A stretch of DNA of 15,419 nucleotides from Bacteroidetes bacterium UBA4009 (GTDB taxonomy: Bacteria > Bacteroidota > Bacteroidia > NS11-12g > UBA9320), in assembly GCA_002384205.1 (NCBI GenBank), contig DGBH01000004.1, positions 2,236-17,654 on the forward strand, given 5' to 3'. The notes under the pieces are model-generated. The model was not told the DNA's origin. It saw only the letters and a program-made list of their open reading frames with translations, and made no database searches. The position numbers were made by a program, and so were the translations under genes. This document shows, piece by piece, positions 1 to 9,400 of the stretch (positions are counted from its first letter, which is position 1; each line of letters opens with the position of its first letter).

Positions 1-1098
1 ACTGGTAAAACTGCAGCATTTGCAATTCCTATAATTGATAAAATACAACAGATTAAATATAAGGCATTTGAAAAAGGCGCATTTGTACGTGCCATAGTAA
101 TGGTTCCTACGCGCGAGTTAGCACAACAGATAACACAAGTATTTAATCAGATTGGAAAGAACACAAAAGTAAAAGCACTTTGTGTTTACGGAGGAGTAGA
201 GCAGGATCACCAGATAGCTAAACTCTTAGAAGGTATGGATATAATAGTAAGTACTCCGGGTAGAATGTTTGACTTAGTTAGTCAAGGTTATCTAAGTCTT
301 AAAAAAATAGAGATACTAATTTTAGATGAGGCAGATCAAATGCTTGATCTAGGTTTTGCAAAAGATATTGACGACTTGGTTAATAAGATTCCGGGTAAGA
401 GACAGACTTTGTTCTTTTCTGCCACCATTAACCAAAAGATCAAACAGCAAGCGTATAAGATGGTGAGTAGTAATGCTATTCGCATACAGGTTTCGCCTAA
501 AGATCCAGTAAGCAAAAATGTAAATCATCAAATAGTTTTTGTAGAAATGGATGATAAGCGGTTCTTCTTGAAGCGTTTAATTGAAGAAAATAAAGATAAC
601 AAATTCTTAGTATTCGTCAGAACAAAGGTTAGGGCAGAGCGCGTAAAATCTGCCATGGAGCGTCTTGAAATAGATAGTGTCACCATTCACGGAGATAAAG
701 AACAATCTGAAAGAGAGATAGCCTTGTTAGCCTTTAGAACCAATGCATGTAAGGTAATGATTGCCACGGATGTCTCTGCCAGAGGGATAGATATAGATGG
801 GATAGATTTTGTTATTAATTATGACATACCTGAAGTGGCAGAAAATTATGTGCATCGCGTTGGCAGAACGGGCAGGGGCAGAGCCAAGGGTAGAGCCATA
901 TCTTTTTGTGCTAAAGAAGAAAAACCGTTAGTTGATGCTATTGAAGAATATACTACAGTGCCCATAACGAGAGCTACGGTAACAAAGGCTGAATACAATG
1001 AGACGATTGAATTTGCCGATGATACTAAGGATAACTGGAAGTCTCTAATGATAGGGGAAGAAAATAAAGTAAAGCCTAAGAAGAAAAAACGTAAGTAA
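1..1098 (+). CDS. DEAD-box ATP-dependent RNA helicase, 5'-truncated by window edge
   Basis: The reading frame is open from base 1, so the true start lies upstream; the ATG at 100 is internal (Met34 of the visible 365 residues). The first visible residues, TGKTAAFAIP, are the end of helicase motif I. Then follow, in order, PTRELAQQ (motif Ia, residues 36-43), TPGR (Ib, 85-88), DEAD (II, 109-112), SAT (III, 140-142), a motif V region ending ARGIDID (from about 260) and HRVGRTGR (VI, 285-292). Both RecA-like lobes are therefore present except for the Q motif and the start of motif I; roughly 45-50 residues are missing by comparison with the family. The protein ends in a short basic tail (KPKKKKRK), a likely RNA-binding extension. 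Family knowledge: such enzymes unwind short RNA duplexes in ribosome assembly, cold adaptation or mRNA turnover. It resembles the RhlE-like group, but I cannot assign a specific paralogue. Confidence 0.96.
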   Translation, partial: TGKTAAFAIPIIDKIQQIKYKAFEKGAFVRAIVMVPTRELAQQITQVFNQIGKNTKVKALCVYGGVEQDHQIAKLLEGMDIIVSTPGRMFDLVSQGYLSLKKIEILILDEADQMLDLGFAKDIDDLVNKIPGKRQTLFFSATINQKIKQQAYKMVSSNAIRIQVSPKDPVSKNVNHQIVFVEMDDKRFFLKRLIEENKDNKFLVFVRTKVRAERVKSAMERLEIDSVTIHGDKEQSEREIALLAFRTNACKVMIATDVSARGIDIDGIDFVINYDIPEVAENYVHRVGRTGRGRAKGRAISFCAKEEKPLVDAIEEYTTVPITRATVTKAEYNETIEFADDTKDNWKSLMIGEENKVKPKKKKRK

Positions 1099-1104
1099 AA
1101 CGTA

Positions 1105-1136
1105 AAGAGATCACAGGTCACTTAAACTAATCTCTT
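1105..1136. terminator. Weak inverted repeat between convergent genes
   Basis: AAGAGAT (1105-1111) and ATCTCTT (1130-1136) form a 7-bp stem with an 18-nt loop, straddling the 23-bp gap between the convergent helicase and AlkB-like genes. The right arm lies inside the last codons of the AlkB-like gene. There is no good T-tract on either side. It could be a weak shared terminator, but a 7-bp AT-rich repeat may be chance. Confidence 0.25.
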
Positions 1137-2126
1137 ATCCATCACCTTAAAAAATAAAGGAGGCACTAAACTGAGCAACATCATGCCAGGATAGCCAGTT
1201 GGCAACTGCGATGATTTTTCTTTGCTTTGCAGTTCTGGGTATGTTTTTAGACTGTTTTCGTGATGATGACTATGTCGGGTCAATTCAAAGAGTAAATATC
1301 TGCCGAGGAGATGATCTGAATTCCAAGAGTGTATATCTTGTACCCGCTCATATGCAGAATCACTTATTTTATTTCGCAGCAAGCCATAATGCTCAATATA
1401 GTTTATGGTTTCTAGCAACAGAATGCCAAAGAGTGCAGCTGATAAATAATAGAATAAGGTAATAGTTCCTAGCGTACTCCATATCACTGCAATTAAAGCA
1501 GTCTGGTATACCAAATATTTAACCATGTCATTATTCCACCGGAATATGGCTTTGTTTTTTCTGATCTGTGCATCATTTTCTAACTTCCAAGCAGAAAGAA
1601 AACTCTCTCGTACCGACCTATTCCAAAAGCGGTAGATATTTTCGCCTTTTCTGGCTGTAGCGGGGTCTTCAGGAGTGGCAACCCTCTTATGATGCCCTCT
1701 ATTGTGTTCAATAAAAAAATGAGTGTATTGACTGCTCCAAAGCAAGAGTTGCGCAAGGAACTGGTCAAGTTTACTTTTCCTATGTCCTAGTTCATGTGCC
1801 ATATTAATTCCAAATATACCATGCAACATACCCATAGCGGTTATTTTACCAAGTATGGTTAAGATAGTTGTATCATGACCGATGGTTATTAAAAAATAAA
1901 GCAATAGTCCAAAGTAGAAGGGTAGGATGGCATATAACACCATCGTATATGCTTTAATGGATTTGGGCTCGTTTGGCGAAGCGTAAGGTGGTATTATCAG
2001 TTCTAGTAGAGGAATAACTCCAAAAGAGAAAAACACAAGGCTGTACGTGCCAATACCTGTAGTCGTTAATGAGTAATATCCTATAAGAATAAAAACAAAT
2101 GCTCCTAGATAACGAATGACTCCCAT
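1122..2126 (-). CDS. AlkB-like membrane di-iron hydroxylase (alkane 1-monooxygenase family)
   Basis: This is an integral-membrane, histidine-box non-haem di-iron oxygenase of the alkane hydroxylase/xylene monooxygenase branch. Visible motifs in 334-residue numbering are HELGH (111-115), EHNRGHH followed by VATPEDPATAR (140-159), NYIEHYGLLR (242-251) and RHSHHH (284-289), then the family's C-terminal LPxGYPGMM segment. The NYxEHYGL motif is characteristic of AlkB-type hydroxylases rather than fatty-acid desaturases. Six or so hydrophobic segments surround the boxes. I chose the ATG at 2126 (MGVIRYLGAF), which aligns with the usual N-terminus; the longer frame from 2171 would start inside the palindrome at 2147-2182, read here as the act terminator. 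Known role of the family: O2-dependent terminal hydroxylation of alkanes or similar chains, with electrons from rubredoxin and its reductase. Neither partner is encoded nearby, so the substrate is unknown. Confidence 0.9.
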   Translation of the reverse strand: MGVIRYLGAFVFILIGYYSLTTTGIGTYSLVFFSFGVIPLLELIIPPYASPNEPKSIKAYTMVLYAILPFYFGLLLYFLITIGHDTTILTILGKITAMGMLHGIFGINMAHELGHRKSKLDQFLAQLLLWSSQYTHFFIEHNRGHHKRVATPEDPATARKGENIYRFWNRSVRESFLSAWKLENDAQIRKNKAIFRWNNDMVKYLVYQTALIAVIWSTLGTITLFYYLSAALFGILLLETINYIEHYGLLRNKISDSAYERVQDIHSWNSDHLLGRYLLFELTRHSHHHENSLKTYPELQSKEKSSQLPTGYPGMMLLSLVPPLFFKVMDKRLV

Positions 2127-2146
2127 GAGTACAATTATACTAAAAA

Positions 2147-2182
2147 TAAAAGAGGCTATGAATATATTCATAGCCTCTTTTA
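2147..2182 (-). terminator. Rho-independent terminator of the act operon
   Basis: A perfect 36-nt palindrome (18 bp per arm, centre between 2164 and 2165) with GAGGCTATG/CATAGCCTC as its core. Read on the minus strand, the distal arm ends in CTCTTTTATTTTTAG, a T-rich tract typical of an intrinsic terminator. It lies 19 bp beyond the actF stop. On the plus strand the following bases are A-rich, so the expected direction is termination of leftward transcription. Confidence 0.85.
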
Positions 2183-2200
2183 AAATAGTTTACTTCTTAA

Positions 2201-3676
2201 TTAAACGCCTACATCGTGGTTGGCAGATTCAAGTAAATAAGGATGGTTTAAAGGATATAGATTTGCTTTACTTAAGGAATGAAGCACAGTATAAATAAAT
2301 ATACCTGCAAATGCCATAGTAGTGCCTATTTCTAATAATCCTAAATCAGCTTTGTTGCCTACAGTACCAGGCATAATTAATAGATACATATCTACCCAAT
2401 GGCCTACTAAAATAGTTAAGGCTGCTGCCAATAGTACTTTAGGAGATCTTTTTGCGCCTCTCATCATCAGCGTAAGAAATGGTATTAAGAAACACATAAA
2501 CAAGTTGATAAAGAACAACGGTTTGAAATGTGAGTTAAGTCTCGCTTGAAAATACACTGTTTCCTCAGGAAGATTGGTGTACCAAATAAGTAACCATTGA
2601 CCTAAGAATATGTATCCCCAGAACACACAGAAAGCGAACATAAATTTACCTAAGTCATGTACAACCTCATCAGATACCATTTCCATGTATCCTTTTGATT
2701 TTAAGTATTGAAGAATAAGCATCATTACTGAAAGTCCTGATACAAATGATATAGCAAAATTATATACAGAGAACATGGTAGAATACCAATGAGCATCAAG
2801 ACTCATAATAATTAACCAAGAAAGTGCAGAAAATGAAAATGCAAAGAAGAAAATAAATCCAGCAGACCATCTTGTAGAATTTTTAAACATATCTAAACCT
2901 GGTGTTTCATCTTCAGCAATACTGTTTCTTCTAAGTTTAGTTCTAACTAAATACCAAATGATTAAAACGAAAGGTATAAAGAAGAAAATAGATGAGTTAT
3001 TTAGTAACCAATGCTTGCTCTCTAAAATAGTGTCGTATCCAGGATCTTGAGGATTGCCTGCAGCAGATCCATCAAAATAGTTTACCCAGTGATATAAAGT
3101 GTCTCGACCCAAAAATAGAATGGTAAATAATAAAATAGAACCTACTAATAAGTAGCTGCTTTGCGCTTCCATTATGCGCTTAAGCATAACGGCCCAGCCT
3201 GCATTCGCTACATAATTTACAGCTATAAAGAATAATGCTGAAACGGCAAATAACCAAAAATAGTAACTATTTAATAATAGGTTAGCCCATACACGGGTCA
3301 TATAAGTTGCTTCATGATGATTTCCATGAGCTTCTGCGTGTTCGCTAGAAACATGAGTTTCAGTATGAGCCACTTCAGCGTGATTTTCTTCAGCGTGAGC
3401 ATCAGATAGTACTGCTGACCCACCATGAGTATCAGTTAGGGTTTGGTGATGATCAGTATGCGCTTCTTGAGTTTCATGATTATTAGCTTCTGCACTGTGA
3501 TCATTTACAGCATTAGTTACTTCTGCACGCGGTGCATCCCAGCTTTTTTTGGCTTGCATTGCGCCTACACCGGCTAAAATAGCTCCTACTACAAACAGTA
3601 GAATAGGTATAAGTTTTATTCTCCCTGAGAAGTCAAATTTTTCTTGTCTTACTTCCGTAATTGTATGATGTCCCAT
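2201..3676 (-). CDS. actF: Alternative complex III subunit ActF (NrfD-like membrane subunit)
   Basis: This 491-residue polytopic protein is the last gene of the act operon, 8 nt after actE. About ten hydrophobic segments are visible, roughly at residues 20-40, 134-153, 176-190, 228-245, 270-290, 303-323, 343-363, 385-404, 415-435 and 448-465. That number fits ActF, the paralogue of ActC in alternative complex III (ACIII), which structures show as a ten-helix membrane subunit whose role may include proton translocation. Known Bacteroidota names include quinol:cytochrome c oxidoreductase quinone-binding subunit 2. The first helix is separated from the second by about 90 residues containing a striking His/Ala/Glu-rich stretch (60-121) with 14 histidines. 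Identification rests on operon position plus topology; sequence conservation in this subunit is low across phyla. Confidence 0.92.
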   Translation of the reverse strand: MGHHTITEVRQEKFDFSGRIKLIPILLFVVGAILAGVGAMQAKKSWDAPRAEVTNAVNDHSAEANNHETQEAHTDHHQTLTDTHGGSAVLSDAHAEENHAEVAHTETHVSSEHAEAHGNHHEATYMTRVWANLLLNSYYFWLFAVSALFFIAVNYVANAGWAVMLKRIMEAQSSYLLVGSILLFTILFLGRDTLYHWVNYFDGSAAGNPQDPGYDTILESKHWLLNNSSIFFFIPFVLIIWYLVRTKLRRNSIAEDETPGLDMFKNSTRWSAGFIFFFAFSFSALSWLIIMSLDAHWYSTMFSVYNFAISFVSGLSVMMLILQYLKSKGYMEMVSDEVVHDLGKFMFAFCVFWGYIFLGQWLLIWYTNLPEETVYFQARLNSHFKPLFFINLFMCFLIPFLTLMMRGAKRSPKVLLAAALTILVGHWVDMYLLIMPGTVGNKADLGLLEIGTTMAFAGIFIYTVLHSLSKANLYPLNHPYLLESANHDVGV

Positions 3677-3684
3677 TCCTTTGT

Positions 3685-4356
3685 TTAATTATTTGTTACT
3701 ATTTCTTCGCTAATTACAGCCGGTATAACCGCTGATGTATCAGTGGTAGAATTTCCGCTTGTATATTGAAATGCATCTCCGTGTGCCAGTAATTTTACAT
3801 ACTTGATTACTTTCCAACGTTCTTCTGGGTTTAGCATAAAAGCGTGTGAACCCATCAAACCTTTACCGTAGGTGATGGTATGATAAGCAGTACCTTCTGG
3901 TAAGTTTTTAATGTAATCACCCTGATAGTTAGGCCAAGATGGAGCGGGTAATTTTTTACTTTTGAAAATAGGTCCATCATTTTTGCCGCCTTTACCGTGA
4001 CAATGCCAGCAGTAGATGTTATACAAACGCTCACCTTCTGCAACATTCTCTTCAGTAGCAGGTACCCAAGAAGTATATCCAGCACTTGCGGCATAGCCTT
4101 CACCTGTGTTAGGTATTGGATAGTTAAAAGTTGCTTGACCTCTTGCTACAGTTCCATTTACAGGCAATCTCATGGTCATACCGTAGGGATTGTTGTCGAA
4201 ATATTTATCTTGAGAGAACGGCTCGTAAGCTTGAGAAATGTACATATTAGGAGCGTATTCTATTCCAGGATTGTCTCCAGAACTTACACATGATACCATA
4301 CTAAAAGCAGGTAAACCTAATACTAACGAATATTTTAAAATAGTATTCAGTTTCAT
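3685..4356 (-). CDS. actE: Alternative complex III subunit ActE, monohaem cytochrome c lipoprotein
   Basis: The 223-residue protein has an N-terminal lipoprotein signal (hydrophobic segment 9-20, lipobox MVSC with Cys23), so it is probably anchored by lipid on the periplasmic face. One c-type haem motif, CWHCH, lies at 116-120 in a class I cytochrome c domain; Met168 in GLMGSHAF is the likely distal ligand. The upstream region contains MRLPVNGTVARGQ (62-74), a segment I recognise from Bacteroidota ActE proteins. Its job in ACIII is to relay electrons between the complex and an oxidase or soluble cytochrome. It sits between actD (39-nt spacer) and actF (8 nt). The last 25 residues are low-complexity, Ser/Thr/Val-rich, and probably disordered. 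Confidence 0.95.
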   Translation of the reverse strand: MKLNTILKYSLVLGLPAFSMVSCVSSGDNPGIEYAPNMYISQAYEPFSQDKYFDNNPYGMTMRLPVNGTVARGQATFNYPIPNTGEGYAASAGYTSWVPATEENVAEGERLYNIYCWHCHGKGGKNDGPIFKSKKLPAPSWPNYQGDYIKNLPEGTAYHTITYGKGLMGSHAFMLNPEERWKVIKYVKLLAHGDAFQYTSGNSTTDTSAVIPAVISEEIVTNN

Positions 4357-4395
4357 TTTTTTAATTGTTAAATATTGGTCTATGATTGAACTAGT

Positions 4396-5025
4396 TTAAT
4401 TAATAACTGCAGCACCTTCATTATTGCCAATTACGATTTCTAAATCTTCTTCAGTGGTTAAAGAGGTATTGAACGATTCTACGTTTCCTTTCACCTTTAC
4501 CGCACCTTCATTTATTAAGATAGACTGTATCTCGTCATTACTTAATGACTGTTCCTCACTATTATCAATAGCAAGTAACAAATGATCATCCGTTTGACGT
4601 CTGTCTAGTAAGTCTTCTTTAATACCGTGAATCATTCTATTACGAGCAAAGAACATGATCACCATGCCAAATGCCGTAAAAAGAATGGTAAGCTCAAATA
4701 TAACAGGTATAAAACTGGTAAATACATTGATATCTTGAGGTTTTCCTCCAATAATCATGGGCCAATCTACAACATTCATGCTATACGCTAGCGTAAAACC
4801 ACTTAGTGTGCCTAGCATTCCACACAAGAATGCACCTATCGTAAGATTAGTTCGTGTATAACCAAGGGCATGATCTAAGTGATGCACTGGAAATGGAGTG
4901 TAGCAATCAAATATTTTAACCTCTTTTTTTCTAAGGGTTTCTACTGCGTGCAAAAGCTTATCCGAGTCGGTAAAAGTACCAACTGTAAACTTCTTATTAT
5001 CTAATAGAATACTTTTATCAACCAT
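4396..5025 (-). CDS. actD: Alternative complex III subunit ActD (DUF3341)
   Basis: The 209-residue protein has no signal peptide. A soluble N-terminal domain (1-58) contains VGTFTDSDKLLHAVETLRKK and the DUF3341 landmark YTPFPVHHLDHALG (42-55). Two transmembrane helices follow at about 60-83 and 105-127, joined by a short loop with VDWPM and a GGKP turn. DUF3341 is the defining family of ActD, a small structural membrane subunit of ACIII. The ATG is separated from the actC stop by a single base (TAA-C-ATG on the minus strand), so translation of the two is probably coupled. The acidic C-terminal tail from about 145 onward extends beyond the usual core and has no motif I recognise. Confidence 0.95.
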   Translation of the reverse strand: MVDKSILLDNKKFTVGTFTDSDKLLHAVETLRKKEVKIFDCYTPFPVHHLDHALGYTRTNLTIGAFLCGMLGTLSGFTLAYSMNVVDWPMIIGGKPQDINVFTSFIPVIFELTILFTAFGMVIMFFARNRMIHGIKEDLLDRRQTDDHLLLAIDNSEEQSLSNDEIQSILINEGAVKVKGNVESFNTSLTTEEDLEIVIGNNEGAAVIN

Positions 5026-5026
5026 G

Positions 5027-6373
5027 TTATTCTTTGTCTTTAATGATAGTTTTTACTTCTGCCATATTAATAACTGGCAAGAATTTAGCGAACAAGAAGA
5101 AACAAGTGAAAAATAGTCCAAATGTTCCCAAGAAAATTCCTACTTCCACCCATGTTGCATGGTACATAACCCAGCTACTTGGTAAAAAGTCTCTATGTAA
5201 AGATGTTACGATAATTACGAAACGTTCAAACCACATTCCGATGTTTACTACAATAGAAATCACAAATATGAACCAAGGTGTAGTTCTAGCCCATTTACTC
5301 CAGAATACTTGAGGAGCCATTAGATTACAGAACATCATTGTCCAATAGGCCCATGCATAAGGACCAAACATTCTATTAGCAAATGCATATTGCTCATATT
5401 CATAACCAGAATAAGCAGCAATTACGAATTCTGTAATATATGCTACACCTACTATAGAACCAGTAAGGAGGATGACTTTAGTCATAGCTTCTAGGTGTTC
5501 TGATGTAATGTAATTTTCGTAATTCATTACGTGTCTCGCAATAAGTAAAAGTGTTAATACCATTCCGAATCCAGAGAAAATAGCTCCAGCAACAAAGTAT
5601 GGTGGGAATATGGTAGTGTGCCATCCCGGGATAACAGATGTAGCAAAGTCCATTGATACAATAGTGTGAACCGATAAAACCAGCGGAGTAGAAATACCTG
5701 CAAGTATTAATGCAACTACTTCATATCTGCCCCAAGCTTTAGCAGAACCATTCCAACCCATTGCAAAAAAACCATACCAGAATTTTCTAGCTTTAGTGGT
5801 AGCTCTATCTCGTATGGTAGCAATATCTGGTATTAATCCTAAATACCAGAATACCAATGACACTGATAAATAAGTAGAGATTGCAAATACATCCCAAAGC
5901 AAAGGAGAGTTAAAGTTAACCCAAAGAGAACCAAAGGCGTTTGGCAAAGGTAATGGCCAGAATCCTAACCATACACGACCCATGTGAAATAAAGGGAATA
6001 TTGCTGCACAGAATACTGCAAAAATCGTCATTGCTTCCGCAGAACGGTTAATAGACATTCTCCATTTTTGTCTAAATAGGAGCAGTACGGCAGAAATTAA
6101 TGTTCCTGCGTGACCTATACCTACCCAAAATACGAAATTGGTAATATCCCAACCCCACATTACAGACTTGTTCACGTTCCAAGTTCCAATTCCTTCCCAT
6201 ACAGTCCATGCAAGGGTGCCTGCAAGGACAAGAAGAAGCAATACGGCTATAGAAAAACCTAACCACCAAGAGTTGGTTGGCTTGTTTTCAATAGGCCTGC
6301 AAATGTCATTAGTGACATCTGTGTAAGTTTTGCCGCCAAGTACTAACGGTTTTCTTATATCTGCTGTATACAT
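5027..6373 (-). CDS. actC: Alternative complex III subunit ActC (NrfD/PsrC-like quinol-oxidising subunit)
   Basis: The 448-residue polytopic membrane protein belongs to the NrfD/PsrC family. About ten hydrophobic helices are visible (roughly 35-58, 77-100, 116-135, 158-180, 218-240, 258-280, 299-320, 340-358, 364-384, 407-430). Landmarks include RPIENKPTNSWW near the N-terminus (26-37), FHMGRVWLGFWPLPLPN (129-145), STPLVLSVHTIVSMDFA (228-244), HTTIFPPYFVAGAI (252-265) and MWFERFVIIVTSLHRD (380-395). Family knowledge: in ACIII this subunit holds the quinol site close to the Fe-S chain of ActB and may contribute to proton transfer. It lies between actB (27-nt spacer) and actD (1 nt). Length and motifs look intact. 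The ATG at 6373 gives the family N-terminus. Confidence 0.96.
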   Translation of the reverse strand: MYTADIRKPLVLGGKTYTDVTNDICRPIENKPTNSWWLGFSIAVLLLLVLAGTLAWTVWEGIGTWNVNKSVMWGWDITNFVFWVGIGHAGTLISAVLLLFRQKWRMSINRSAEAMTIFAVFCAAIFPLFHMGRVWLGFWPLPLPNAFGSLWVNFNSPLLWDVFAISTYLSVSLVFWYLGLIPDIATIRDRATTKARKFWYGFFAMGWNGSAKAWGRYEVVALILAGISTPLVLSVHTIVSMDFATSVIPGWHTTIFPPYFVAGAIFSGFGMVLTLLLIARHVMNYENYITSEHLEAMTKVILLTGSIVGVAYITEFVIAAYSGYEYEQYAFANRMFGPYAWAYWTMMFCNLMAPQVFWSKWARTTPWFIFVISIVVNIGMWFERFVIIVTSLHRDFLPSSWVMYHATWVEVGIFLGTFGLFFTCFFLFAKFLPVINMAEVKTIIKDKE

Positions 6374-6400
6374 ATTGATTACTGTCTGATTCTTTCGTTA

Positions 6401-9400
6401 TTATTTATTTCTAATCTTGGTCAAGTATTGAACACTTGGTTTTACACCCAGTTCTTCTAAAACGTGATAAGATCTATCATCTCTGTATAATTTAGCTATT
6501 TCACTGTTAGCATCGTTCAAGTCACCAAATACAATCGCATTAGATGGACACGTTTGTGCACATGCAGTCGTAAATTCATCCGTGTTTATTTTACGGTTTT
6601 CACGTTTCGCAGTAAGCTTAGTAGACTGAATTCTTTGAACACAGAAACTACATTTTTCCATCACACCTCTTGAACGAACAGTAACATCTGGATTGATAAC
6701 CATTTTACCTAAATCATTACTGAAGTGGTAGTCGAATTTCTCGTTTTCGTTATATCTGAACCAGTTGAATCTACGTACTTTATAAGGACAATTATTGCCG
6801 CAATATTTAGTGCCGATACATCTGTTATAGGTCATTTGGTTTAGACCTTCACTACTGTGTGTAGTTGCAAGTACAGGACAAACTGTTTCACAAGGAGCAT
6901 TGTCACAATGCTGACACATCATAGGTTGATGTGCTACTTGTACATTTTCATAGTAATCATAAGCGGTAGCCTTATCTTCTGTTGCTTCAGCATACGCTTC
7001 CATTACTTTTTCTTGGCTCATTTGCTCACCTGCTTTCACCGTTTGGTCGCCGCCGTAAACTATGCTTAAGCTAAGATCTTTAGTTGTAGGAGCTTCAAAG
7101 CTATAGTATCTGTCAATACGTATCCAATGCATTTCTCTTCTACGTCTTACTTCATCTCTACCTACGATAGGTACGTTATTTTCTATACTACAACTTACAA
7201 TACATGCACTACATCCAGTACAAGTGTTCATGTCTATAGCCATACCCCAGTGGTGACCTTTACTATAATCGTAATCTTCCCATAATGTAATTGGTTTTGG
7301 CTTATGAATGTGTTGTCCAGCTTTAGGGTCTTTTTTGAAATCTTCTAAACTAGCTTCTCTTATAATATCTCTACCTTCAATAGAATAGTGAGATTGAGTA
7401 ATTCCAAATTCGTATTTTGCTGCACCAGCTATTTTTTCGATGGTTACTCCACTAACAGTATAGTTTGCAAAACCTGCTTTCATGTCTACCAGTGGATAAA
7501 CATTTTGACCTAGATCTTTTAAATCATTTTGTACTTCTGGAGGTAATACTCGTCCATAGCCTAAAGCGATACCAAAAGTTCCTTTTGATTGTCCTGGCTG
7601 AATAAGTACAGGAAGTTCATATTTTCCATTAGCTGTACTCACAGCAACCATATCCCCAAGATCCCATCCATTAGCTTTGGCATCTGCCATAGCAACTGAA
7701 AGGTAATTATCCCAAGTTACTTTAGAAACCGGATCTGGCATTTCATGTGCCCAAGGAGTGTTTCCGTATGCACCGTCACGAACGCCTACTTTCTGATATA
7801 AAATTAACTCTGAGTCCGCTTTTTTACGAGCAGATATTTCTGATATTATACTACCTGTTGTTACATTGAAAGAAGGAACAGTAGCAGTTGCTACATTCTC
7901 AACAATACCTTTTTCGATAGCTTCATTAAAATTGTTACCTATAGAACTTGTAAATACGTTTTTAGTATATACATACGCATGTGAAAAATCTTCTGTATCT
8001 TTTACATCAATACCTGTAAATGCGACTAAAGAACTTGCAGCATGTCTTCCTTCAAAAACAGGAGAGATTGTAGGCTGCGAGAAGATAAAGCGACCATTGT
8101 AAGGTTGTTTTATATCCCAGCTTTCAAGTGGATGAAGACCGGTTGCAATATGTGTGGCCGTTTCAGAAGTTTCGTCTAAGGTAATAGCCGTGCTTATTCT
8201 TACTGGAATCTTAGCAAATGCACTAGCAGATCCTGCATGAGAATATGCTGGGTTAGCTTCTAGAGTAATGACAGCACCATACGCTCCTGTTTTGGCTTTT
8301 GCTAAAAAGGCATCAAAATCCTTTTCATCAGCACTTTGTCCTTTGTAGTAGTTTGTAATGTCTATTGTAGAATCGTAGCTACCAAGCATAGTATTAATAG
8401 CATTTACCAATATCTGGTCTTGCTCATTATTACTACCACATATCACTAATGCTTTACCTTGAGCACCTTTAAGCGCTGCGGCTGCTTGTTTAATAGAATT
8501 ACCTGCGGTTTCCATTCCATTTACGGGAGTTGCTCCACCTAATTCTCTGTATAAGGCAACAAGGTGTTGACCTACATTGCTCATTTTTATCGGAACACGT
8601 ACATCTGCATTAGCACCCGTAAGAGACATTAATGACTCAAATTGGAAATGCTTAGACATTTTACCTTCTTTAGGCACTCTATTCTTGCTATAGTCAGCGT
8701 GGAATTTAATTGGACTAATCCAAGTACCTAAGAAATCCGCTCCAAAACTTACAACAACATCCGCGTTTTGAAAGTTATATGCTGGAATTACTGCACTGCC
8801 AAATGAGGCATTGTTAGCGCGTGTAATGCCAGAATAAGAAATAGGCTCGTAAGCAACTACTTCTGTGTTGGTATATTTTGCCTTAAAGTCAGCGATAGCT
8901 TGGTTAGTTACCATGCTCGTACTACCATTTGTAACTATAGCAATAGTTTTAGTAGTAGTGCTTAATGCTTTAATTACTTCTTTATCAAAATCAGCCCAAG
9001 CTACTGGTTTAGTTTTACCAGCAACCATTGCCCCTTTTAATCTATTGGTATCATATAAAGAAAGGATAGCAGAATGACCAAGGCCATCCAATCCACCACC
9101 AAAGTAGGTTGCTTCTTTATTTGGTTCAAATTTGATTGGTCTACCTTCTCTTACTTTTACAAGTACTGGGAACCCCTCACTGTTACTTACTGAACTACTT
9201 GCGTAATACAATGGAACACCGGGAGTTACGTTATCAGGTTTTTCAGTGTAAGGAATTGCTTTTTTGATAGGAGCTTTGTTACAAGCTGCTAAAGTTACAG
9301 CGCCTAGCCCAAAGCCGAAGTATTTTAGAAAGTCTCTTCTGTTTGCTCGTGTAGCATCGTCGTTAGAGAAAATCTTTTCTAAGGGTAATCCTTCTGAAAA

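Noticed and set aside
846..1121. A 91-codon minus-strand frame opposite the helicase C-terminus.
   Set aside because: It is antisense to conserved helicase motifs (HRVGRTGR) and shows no family features; its hydrophobic look reflects the reverse complement of the basic tail.
1199..2298. Short plus-strand frames at 1199-1462 and 2116-2298.
   Set aside because: The first is antisense to the AlkB-like gene. The second runs through the terminator palindrome and antisense to actF, and repeats the MNIFIASF peptide only because the palindrome reads the same on both strands.
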